Of a DNA stretch of 5,656 nt, positions 1 through 5,656 are shown one piece after another. The notes beneath the pieces are model-generated. The model searched no databases and was not told the origin of the DNA. It saw only the letters and a program-made list of their open reading frames with translations. The stretch comes from Desulfocapsaceae bacterium. GTDB taxonomy: Bacteria > Desulfobacterota > Desulfobulbia > Desulfobulbales > Desulfocapsaceae. The stretch covers positions 1 through 5,656 of the forward strand of contig JAOZLO010000206.1 of NCBI GenBank assembly GCA_029934775.1, read 5' to 3'. A program made the position numbers and the translations under genes. Each line of letters begins with the position of its first letter. Position 1 is the stretch's first letter.

Positions 1-2
1 AC

Positions 3-1340
3 AGGGTCGGCCCTGCCCTTTATATTCTGAAAAAGAAACTGCAGCTTGCCGCCCCTGAACTTCAGAAACTTTTCCCCCATGGTTTGTCGTCTATCTATCG
101 CTGGCTCAATATCCCAATCCACAGTGTGGAGAAAGGCTGTACGGTTCTTGCTGATATTGCGATCAGTACACCGCGTCAGGTCTATCTCGATCACAATGCC
201 ACAACTCCTATCAGAAGAGAAGTCTCTGAGTTACTACGCTCCTATTATTGCGGAGAGATGGGCTATGCCAATCCATCATCTTCAACGGACTGGGGGAAAC
301 AGGCCCATGGTTTGATTATTGAGGCCAAGGAAACCTTTGCTGATCTCTGGCAGGTTACAGCGGAAGAGATCTGTTTTACCGGCAGTTGCACAGAAGCCAA
401 CAACATGTTTTTGCAGGGGCTGGCTTCTGAGAATAGAGACCAACAGGGCCACTTTATAGCCAGTTCCATCGAGCATCCATCTATTTTGCAAACCATTTGT
501 TTCCTGGAAACGCAGGGCTTTACCTCCACCTTGCTGCCCGTTGATTCTGACGGGATAGTCCAGGTAGACACCCTGGATGAGAGTATTCAGAAGTCATTAG
601 ATAAAGGAGTTCCTGTTCTTGGTGCCACCATTATGTTGGTAAATAATGAAATTGGCACCATTCAGCCCGTGGAAGATGCGGCTCTGATCTGCAATAAATA
701 CAACGTTCCTCTGCACTCTGATATTACCCAGTCCCTGGGAAAACTTCCAATACATCCAAAAGAAATCGGAGTGACGGCCCTAAGCTGTTCAGCGCACAAG
801 ATATATGGCCCGAAGGGCATAGGACTGCTCTATCTTGACGGGAAGATATCGATTCCCTCTCTCATCCATGGCGGTGAGCAGGAATTCGGAATGAGAGCCG
901 GTACTGAAAACCCCGGCCATATGCTGGCCTTCGCCCTTGCCGCAAGGCTTGTGGAAAAAGAACGGGATTCTGAAAATAGACGTATTGCTGTCCTGCAAAA
1001 GCATCTCCTGGATGGCTTACTCAACATAGATGCCGGTGTCTTGGTTGTAGGTTCTTTGAGACAACGGGTTGCGAGCAATCTCAGCGTGGCTTTCCCTGCT
1101 GTAAATTCACGCAGTCTTTTGCTGGGCTTGAATACAATCGGGGTCTATGCCAGTGCGGGAAGTGCCTGTTCATCCGGTAAAATCGAGACATCACCAGTTA
1201 TTGACGCATTGGGAATTGATATTGATCACTATGCCGTTATCCGCTTTAGCATGGGGCGGCATACGAAAGGAAAAGACATTGACTATTTACTGAAATATCT
1301 GCCTGAATTATTAGTGCAGTTAAGAACAATTAACAGGTAA
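3..1340 (+). CDS. Cysteine desulfurase, IscS/NifS type (group I), 5'-partial with N-terminal extension
   Basis: PLP enzyme of aminotransferase class V that should take sulfur from L-cysteine, leaving alanine and a persulfide for Fe-S cluster, tRNA-thiolation or selenium pathways. Numbering from the TTG at 84: the family start motif VYLDHNATTP is at 33-42, TEANN at 103-107, His131 in IEHPS, VNNEIGT at 186-192, Asp213 and Gln216 in the PLP pocket, the Schiff-base Lys239 in SAHKIYGPKG, RAGTEN at 271-276, and the persulfide Cys362 in GSACSSG. The long Cys loop places it with IscS/NifS rather than SufS. Oddities are GSCTE where relatives have SGA/SGGTE, and SPVI in place of SHVL. No stop occurs in frame from base 3, and no Shine-Dalgarno precedes the TTG at 84 or the GTG at 126, so I take the gene as entering from the left with about 60 extra residues visible before the catalytic domain; their fold is not recognised. 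Ten bases separate it from the next gene. The desulfurase call is firm; pathway and true start are not known. Confidence 0.9.
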   Translation, partial: RVGPALYILKKKLQLAAPELQKLFPHGLSSIYRWLNIPIHSVEKGCTVLADIAISTPRQVYLDHNATTPIRREVSELLRSYYCGEMGYANPSSSTDWGKQAHGLIIEAKETFADLWQVTAEEICFTGSCTEANNMFLQGLASENRDQQGHFIASSIEHPSILQTICFLETQGFTSTLLPVDSDGIVQVDTLDESIQKSLDKGVPVLGATIMLVNNEIGTIQPVEDAALICNKYNVPLHSDITQSLGKLPIHPKEIGVTALSCSAHKIYGPKGIGLLYLDGKISIPSLIHGGEQEFGMRAGTENPGHMLAFALAARLVEKERDSENRRIAVLQKHLLDGLLNIDAGVLVVGSLRQRVASNLSVAFPAVNSRSLLLGLNTIGVYASAGSACSSGKIETSPVIDALGIDIDHYAVIRFSMGRHTKGKDIDYLLKYLPELLVQLRTINR

Positions 1341-1350
1341 AGGGAAGCCG

Positions 1351-3000
1351 ATGAACTTCTTTTTGAAAATTTTCCGAAAACTCAAATCCAGGCACTATCC
1401 ACTGTTGGACAATGTTGATGCCTCGATTTTAATTATCGAGAGAAATGGAGAAATTGTATTCTACAACAGCCAGATGAATACTCTCTTTGGAAAAATCAAA
1501 ACCTGGCTTCCCATAGACACCGTTGAAGGCTTGTATTCATATAATTATTTTGACTTGTATCTCGATGCTCGAAAACAGCGGGAAATCTGTGCTGTCGCAA
1601 CACAGTTTCCCTTGAATTCATCGTTGGATATTGGCAATGAAATCATCGCTGTCCACATCGAACCCCTTTCCGGTAATGAAAAAAATGCGAGACTTATTGT
1701 TACTTTGAGACTGGTGACCCGAGAAAAGAATCAAGAACGGTGGGAACATGTGGTTGAGGAGCAGATTGAGAATGTATCAAGAGAACTCAACTCCGCATCC
1801 AATAAGTTGATAGAATCTTCTTCGGCCATGCAGATAACAGCAAAAAACAATTCAGCCCACGCGGGGGATGCGACCTCTTTTTTAAAAGAGGTTACAGGAT
1901 CAGTCATCCGGGTTGCAGAAGATGTAACACACAGTTCATCAAATATTCACACCATAGCTGGAAATGTGGCTGAAAGCCGGGAAATGAATAAAAAGGCTCT
2001 CACCCTGGCCCAAGAGACCCGGCAGCACATTATAGAGTTGAGTGAAATGGCTGACAGTATCTCCAGTATGGTACAGACCATTCAAGAGATTACCGCCCAG
2101 ACCCATATTCTTTCACTTAACGCCAATGTCGAAGCCGCACGGGCCGGGGATGCAGGGGCAGGTTTTGCTGTTATTGCCAACGAAGTCGGAACACTTGCCA
2201 AACAGACGGGGGCTATGTCGAAGAAAATTAAAGGGAACGTAGAGCAGATACATAAAAACATACCTCTCTCCCTCCATGCCATCAAAACTGTTGAAGAAAT
2301 GGTGCAAACGCTGAACGATACCACGACATCCATCTCTGACCTTATGGGGCAGGAGAAGGGCTTGATGAATAGCATTAAGCAGCAGATGGATGCAGCAAGG
2401 GAGAGTTCCGAACAGATTAACCGACGTATGGAAGAGATAGTAGAGTACAGCGGCAACAGTCTCCTCCAGATTGAGACAAGCCAATCCATTGGCAAGGAGA
2501 TTGATTCCATTGCCGGATTGTTTAATCTTATTATCAACCGCTTTAAAGACGAGCGCATTATAACCCCAAATGATATTTATCATCTATTGACCATTATCCA
2601 GCAACTCATCTATGCCTATGCCGAGAAGGAATTCTCTGCACAGCTCCTTGATACCCTCCAGGATATTCCCGTCCAGTCCTTTAAAGGGAAAAAACCTGCC
2701 GATGTCTTGAAAGTAAGTACGGAAAATTACAAACTTATTCTGTCCCTCAATGACCTCCCGCCTGATGAAGTTCTCTTTCCAAGGGGAATAGTGACACCGA
2801 CCCAGACCTACAATTTCCTCCTCAAACTTCTGGACACCTTGGAAAAGATCTTGGTCAAGAAAAATTACAGCAATATTCGGCAATTGAAAATTTCCCCTCC
2901 AGTAACCGGAAAAAATCCTGACCATGTATACGGTATTGCCGATAAAATACAAATAATGCTAAAGAAAATAGCAACAACCTCACGAAAAAATAGCTTATAA
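1351..3000 (+). CDS. Soluble methyl-accepting chemotaxis-like protein: PAS-like, MCP signalling domain, repeat-bearing C-terminus
   Basis: 549-residue signalling protein with no convincing transmembrane segment or signal peptide, so probably cytoplasmic. Residues about 14-125 look PAS-like (ASILIIERNGEIVFYNSQM, then a small strand-rich domain). About 130-395 is a long helical MCP signalling domain with its hairpin tip at about 244-285 (QTHILSLNANVEAARAGD, then GFAVIANEV). By motif alignment with E. coli Tsr, the trimer-contact residues N381, E385, R388 and F396 are kept (N257, E261, R264, F272), while F373, E391, R394 and R404 become A249, D267, A270 and G280. Residues about 400-549 are an extension with four spaced copies of a P-x-x-x-Y-like motif. 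No CheR/CheB pentapeptide ends the protein. Start ATG has AGGGAAG at 1341-1347. It lies 10 bases after the desulfurase and 15 before the receiver gene, so all three look cotranscribed. Ligand and partner kinase are unknown; altered tip residues leave CheA coupling uncertain. Confidence 0.88.
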   Translation: MNFFLKIFRKLKSRHYPLLDNVDASILIIERNGEIVFYNSQMNTLFGKIKTWLPIDTVEGLYSYNYFDLYLDARKQREICAVATQFPLNSSLDIGNEIIAVHIEPLSGNEKNARLIVTLRLVTREKNQERWEHVVEEQIENVSRELNSASNKLIESSSAMQITAKNNSAHAGDATSFLKEVTGSVIRVAEDVTHSSSNIHTIAGNVAESREMNKKALTLAQETRQHIIELSEMADSISSMVQTIQEITAQTHILSLNANVEAARAGDAGAGFAVIANEVGTLAKQTGAMSKKIKGNVEQIHKNIPLSLHAIKTVEEMVQTLNDTTTSISDLMGQEKGLMNSIKQQMDAARESSEQINRRMEEIVEYSGNSLLQIETSQSIGKEIDSIAGLFNLIINRFKDERIITPNDIYHLLTIIQQLIYAYAEKEFSAQLLDTLQDIPVQSFKGKKPADVLKVSTENYKLILSLNDLPPDEVLFPRGIVTPTQTYNFLLKLLDTLEKILVKKNYSNIRQLKISPPVTGKNPDHVYGIADKIQIMLKKIATTSRKNSL

Positions 3001-3015
3001 AAAAAGGATATCACT

Positions 3016-4905
3016 ATGCAGACAGATCCGAAAGATGTGAAGATTCTCCTTGCCGAAGATGCCAGAACCATGCGAAAAATTGAGATGAAACACCTGAAAT
3101 CACTAGGCTATACAGATATTATCGAAGCAGAAGATGGCCTCCATGCCAAGCAGTTATTGCAGAAAACAAAGGGGATAACACTCATTATCAGTGATTGGAA
3201 TATGCCCAATATGAGCGGATACGACTTTCTCATCTGGGTACGAACCAAATCTAAAAATTTTAGAGAGATTCCCTTTATATTGGCCACTGCCCAATCGGAT
3301 AAAGAACGTATTCTTCAAGCTCAAAATGCCGGGGTAACTGGCTTTGTCGCCAAACCTTTTTCCGCTGAAGATCTGCAAAAGCAAATAGAACTGGCACTTA
3401 ACCCGGAAAAAGAGAAGAAAAAATCTGCCGCATCAGGGGTAAAAAGAGGAGTGTCGGGTAAAACCCTGCTAAGGGTTGCCCATTTACAGATCACCGACCA
3501 TTTGCTCCTTGGTCTGGCTGTGGATAAAATCCAAAAAGGTGCCATTAAACCAAAGAACTTTGATCTTGAAACAAAACTTATGGGGAGTTGGAATCCTCTG
3601 GCTGAGGCCCTGGAAAACAACGAAGTTGATGCCGCTTTTATGCTGGCCCCCATTGCCATGGATCTTTTCTCCCATGGGGTTCCCTTAAAGACAGTCCTGC
3701 TGGCACATAGGGGAGGCAGTATGATGGTACGCAATGACTCAGGAGATTTTCGGGAACCATACGAGGATTTTTTTAGAAAAAAATCTTTCCTTCTCCCGCA
3801 CAAACTCTCCATTCACCATATGCTGAGTCATATGTTTTTTAAGGGAATTGGGCTCAAAGGAAGTCTGGAGAAGGGGGATGACATTGATGTAAATTTTGAA
3901 GTAGCTGCCCCGGTCAGCATGCCAGATTTTCTCAAGGAGAACAAACAAATGGCAGGTTTTATGGTCGCAGAGCCAATTGGTTCCAAGGCGATAAAGATGG
4001 GCTACGGCAAGAAACAGTTTATGACCGGCGAGCTTTGGCCTGCCCATCCATGCTGTGTTGTTGTTATGAGCCAGTCATTTATTGAGACTTGTCCGGAATC
4101 CAGCAAGGAATTTATACGACTGCTCGTTGAGTCCGGTCAGGAAATTTCTCAAAACATTCCGTATGCGGCTCAGGTTGGAGTGCAGTTTCTTGATCCTGAA
4201 GGACATCTTGATTTGAAAAAACCTCTTCTTGAGAAAGTTCTCACCGCCCGCAACGGCATCAGGTGGGATAATCTCTATCCTGATGCCAAAGAGTTTGAAA
4301 TCATGAGAGAATATATGCATAGGGAGCTTGGTGTGCTGCAGCCCGTCAACTATGATAATTTTATTGATTTTCGGTTTGCAGATTCTATCTGTAAAAAAAC
4401 TTCTATTCCAAAGGGAGTCAAATTTCCCCTGGCTAAAAAAATATTTACCAATCTTCTCAGTGCGGAACAGACAGAAACCAGGGAGCAGGTATCCTTAAAA
4501 CAACTGCTGTTTGAGAAAGGGCTGCCCGGTCAGTCCACTGAAATTTCACAGCATCAGGTAACAGAGTTATTGGAAAATCAGGAGAAGCTGCTTGCAGTCA
4601 AACAACAATTTGAGGCTGAACTGTCTGGGGTTAAAAAACAGTTGGCTTCTCTTCAAGCGGTATCAGGAGAGCTCTTTGCACAGGGTGTTTCATTACTCAA
4701 AAAAGAGCGCCTCTTTGAAGCAGCCGGGAACTTTAATGCTGTCCTTGCCCTTGATCCGAAGAACCTCAAGGCATTAAATAATCTTGCCGTTATTTACTAT
4801 GAGATGGAAATGGATGTTCTGGCACAAGAGACACTTGAAAAAATTATTGATCTTGATCCGGAAAATGAAATAGCAAAAGAAAACCTGGCAAGCCTTGATG
4901 TCTAA
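3016..4905 (+). CDS. CheY-like receiver fused to cytosolic NrtA/NasS-like binding domain, coiled coil and two TPRs
   Basis: 629-residue response-regulator fusion. REC is at about 8-128 and very CheY-like: acidic pair Glu14-Asp15, phospho-acceptor Asp60 in SDWNMPNMSG, Thr91, an aromatic at 110 (Phe, where CheY has Tyr106) and Lys113 in KPF. A charged linker (130-150) leads to about 150-455, which resembles nitrate/sulfonate/bicarbonate-type solute-binding proteins of the NMT1/NrtA kind: WNPLAEALENNEVDAAFML and ELWPAHPCCVVV match motifs I recall from NrtA, CmpA and NasS. Such proteins are normally exported, but this one follows REC and has no signal peptide, so it should act in the cytosol. Glu/Gln-rich helices at about 485-548 look coiled-coil, and two 34-residue TPRs fill 551-584 and 585-618 (both with LDP before the turn). 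Start ATG has AAGGA at 3004-3008. NasS, a cytosolic NrtA-like sensor paired with the receiver protein NasT, is a precedent; there is no ANTAR or DNA-binding domain here. The ligand is inferred only by family. Confidence 0.88.
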   Translation: MQTDPKDVKILLAEDARTMRKIEMKHLKSLGYTDIIEAEDGLHAKQLLQKTKGITLIISDWNMPNMSGYDFLIWVRTKSKNFREIPFILATAQSDKERILQAQNAGVTGFVAKPFSAEDLQKQIELALNPEKEKKKSAASGVKRGVSGKTLLRVAHLQITDHLLLGLAVDKIQKGAIKPKNFDLETKLMGSWNPLAEALENNEVDAAFMLAPIAMDLFSHGVPLKTVLLAHRGGSMMVRNDSGDFREPYEDFFRKKSFLLPHKLSIHHMLSHMFFKGIGLKGSLEKGDDIDVNFEVAAPVSMPDFLKENKQMAGFMVAEPIGSKAIKMGYGKKQFMTGELWPAHPCCVVVMSQSFIETCPESSKEFIRLLVESGQEISQNIPYAAQVGVQFLDPEGHLDLKKPLLEKVLTARNGIRWDNLYPDAKEFEIMREYMHRELGVLQPVNYDNFIDFRFADSICKKTSIPKGVKFPLAKKIFTNLLSAEQTETREQVSLKQLLFEKGLPGQSTEISQHQVTELLENQEKLLAVKQQFEAELSGVKKQLASLQAVSGELFAQGVSLLKKERLFEAAGNFNAVLALDPKNLKALNNLAVIYYEMEMDVLAQETLEKIIDLDPENEIAKENLASLDV

Positions 4906-5135
4906 ATTTTGATAGTTCTACTATTAAACCTGAAAGTGTACCCACCAAGATAATAAGCAAGATTCTTGTCGCTAACGGCACCTTGATGAGTGCTCATTAT
5001 GGCCCTTTTGGACAAATCAGAGTGACCACTCCAGCCGTCTGTTCATATACCTACCTGAAGCTTAGTATGTCCATTGGAAATTTCAACCATCTGCCGGAAC
5101 ATTTCCGTATCCGGATGGCCCAGGATGCAATACAG
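4902..5135 (-). pseudogene. Remnant of IS1595-family transposase (C-terminal part, inactivated)
   Basis: Reading the minus strand from 5042 down to a TAG at 4904-4902 gives 46 residues beginning TDGWSGHSDLSKRA and containing THQGAVSDKNLAYYL and YTFRFN. These match, from memory, conserved blocks of IS1595-family DDE transposases: the TDGWSGY block with the second catalytic Asp, and the C-terminal LLKRWLLGTHQGAVS...YLDEFTFRFNRR block. In intact proteins these blocks are separated by roughly 40-50 residues; here they abut, which indicates an in-frame internal deletion that removed the third catalytic region. An in-frame TGA directly precedes TDGW at 5045-5043. The frame continues open to 5135 without convincing family similarity. 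The conserved tail after FRFN is lost and the stop overlaps the stop of the receiver-fusion gene. No start codon and no terminal inverted repeats were found, so this is a decayed fragment and not a working element. Confidence 0.72.
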
Positions 5136-5484
5136 TCACGGTCTTCAGCCTCAGACTCTCCTGTTCCGGCGGGTGAATCTTCTGCCCCGCTGGCTTTTTC
5201 TTATCAATGGTCACAAAAGTATCCCTTACCTGTCCAGAAAAGTAGACAATGGTTCTCTTAGTAACCTCCCCTGCCCACTGTCCTTGACCATAATAATTTG
5301 TAACTGTCTGATAATAAATAGTTTTTATTTTTTTGCCCACTTTTGGTGCTGTTGGCGTATTTCCTGCATTATAGGCGAATGAGGAAAAAGTGGCTTGTGT
5401 TCTTGAAGTACAAAAAACAGGAATACTTTTAAAAAATAGAAAAAAGAGGGATGCATGAATATATTTTTTTATGCAGGCACCAGG
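5083..5484 (-). other. Long minus-strand open frame without a normal start; possible decayed or missed gene
   Basis: The minus strand is open for about 134 codons from 5484 to a TGA at 5085-5083. The only standard start near the front is a GTG at 5340-5338, which has no Shine-Dalgarno and would give 85 residues. Upstream of it the frame reads an ATA codon at 5472-5470 followed by KKYIHASLFFLFF, which looks like an exported-protein signal with a lost ATG, then a Ser/Thr/Ala-rich stretch and aromatic-rich YYQTVTNYYGQGQW. I recognise no family. Against a real gene: no usable start, overlap with the start of the + gene at 5455, and the intrinsic terminator lying inside it. It could be a broken small secreted-protein gene or chance. 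Confidence 0.22.
5166..5202 (+). terminator. Putative rho-independent terminator
   Basis: CCGGCGGG at 5166-5173 pairs with CCCGCTGG at 5186-5193 in an 8-bp stem (one G-U pair) around a 12-base loop. It is followed by a T-rich tract, CTTTTTCTT, at 5194-5202. This is the usual geometry of an intrinsic terminator on the + strand. It lies about 260 bases after the receiver-fusion stop, with no other gene on that strand between, so it probably ends the three-gene transcript. Its 3' leader would run antisense through the transposase remnant. The call rests on base pairing read by eye, not on a folding energy. Confidence 0.55.
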
Positions 5485-5656
5485 TCAATTGCTGGAGAAC
5501 ACTATTTAGAGAAACTTCTGGGGCTTGCCGAGCTTAAAAATTTATTAATCCTCCCCGAAGGTTCGTTTTTTCTTTCCCCCTTGGCACTCGAACTGCGCAG
5601 TGGAGACCTGATCATTCTTTTTGTTGCCGACACACAGGAGTTAGACAAGCTGATTG
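5455..5656 (+). CDS. Hypothetical protein, 3'-partial
   Basis: ATG at 5455 opens a frame that runs to the window edge (67 full codons). A purine-rich AGAGGG at 5445-5450 sits four bases upstream. The competing ATG at 5451 in another frame stops after about 28 codons, so 5455 is preferred. The visible protein begins MNIFFYAGTRS and alternates hydrophobic strands with helices (LKNLLILPEGS, then GDLIILFVADTQELDKL), which resembles the start of a Rossmann- or receiver-like alpha/beta fold, but no phospho-acceptor or nucleotide-binding motif is seen. I do not recognise the family. It has the same direction as the signalling genes but is cut off from them by 549 bases and a probable terminator, so it likely has its own promoter; the AT-rich stretch at about 5400-5440 could hold one, though no clear -35/-10 pair is visible. 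Confidence 0.65.
   Translation, partial: MNIFFYAGTRSIAGEHYLEKLLGLAELKNLLILPEGSFFLSPLALELRSGDLIILFVADTQELDKLI

Noticed and set aside
84..86. TTG at 84 as the true desulfurase start
   Set aside because: No Shine-Dalgarno upstream and the frame is open and protein-like to the left edge.
263..1078. Minus-strand open frames opposite the desulfurase
   Set aside because: They are shadows of a gene whose motifs are unambiguous on the + strand.
4907..4928. AT-rich dyad just after the receiver-fusion stop (ATAGT/ACTAT around TCT)
   Set aside because: The stem is almost wholly A-T with no following T tract, so it does not look like an intrinsic terminator; the GC-rich one at 5166 is far better.
4983..5382. 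Two overlapping + strand open frames in the spacer (4983-5261 and 5074-5382)
   Set aside because: The first is antisense to the recognisable transposase remnant, neither has a ribosome-binding site or family motif, and both cross the probable terminator.
5403..5429. Possible promoter TTGAAG / TACTTT before the gene at 5455
   Set aside because: Spacer is only 15 bases and the -10 box is poor, so it is not called.
1..5656. tRNA, rRNA, CRISPR array, riboswitch or long direct repeats
   Set aside because: No cloverleaf, regularly spaced repeat or recognisable RNA motif was seen on reading both strands.

Overview
This 5.66 kb window has one dense, rightward (+) gene run followed by a poorly coding, partly decayed spacer and the start of another gene. 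Base composition is moderate to slightly AT-rich. The gene types (IscS-type desulfurase, soluble chemoreceptor, receiver fused to a nitrate/sulfonate-type binding protein, TPRs) suggest a Gram-negative, signalling-rich proteobacterium. A sulfate reducer of the Desulfobulbales type is my guess from protein style only; no marker gene fixes the taxonomy.

Layout: (1) 3-1340, group I cysteine desulfurase with all catalytic motifs, whose frame stays open to the left edge, so the real gene starts outside the window and carries an unidentified N-terminal region. (2) 1351-3000, a membrane-free PAS-like/chemoreceptor-signalling protein with a C-terminal extension holding four copies of a short P-x-x-x-Y-like motif. 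(3) 3016-4905, a CheY-like receiver fused to an NrtA/NasS-like solute-binding domain without signal peptide, then a coiled coil and two TPRs. (4) 4906-5454, a 549-base spacer holding an inactivated minus-strand remnant of an IS1595-family transposase, a good intrinsic terminator on the + strand, and a long minus-strand open frame without a start codon. (5) 5455 to the right edge, the 5' end of an unrecognised gene.

The first three genes are separated by only 10 and 15 bases and are probably cotranscribed. The most interesting part is the pair 1351-4905. A cytosolic receptor-like protein sits beside a receiver that has captured a normally periplasmic ligand-binding fold. I infer a cytoplasmic signalling module that reads an internal solute (an oxyanion such as nitrate is one guess, from the NasS precedent) and joins that to phosphorylation through the receiver and protein contacts through the TPRs. 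No CheA, CheW, kinase or DNA-binding output is visible here, so the input kinase and the output are unknown.
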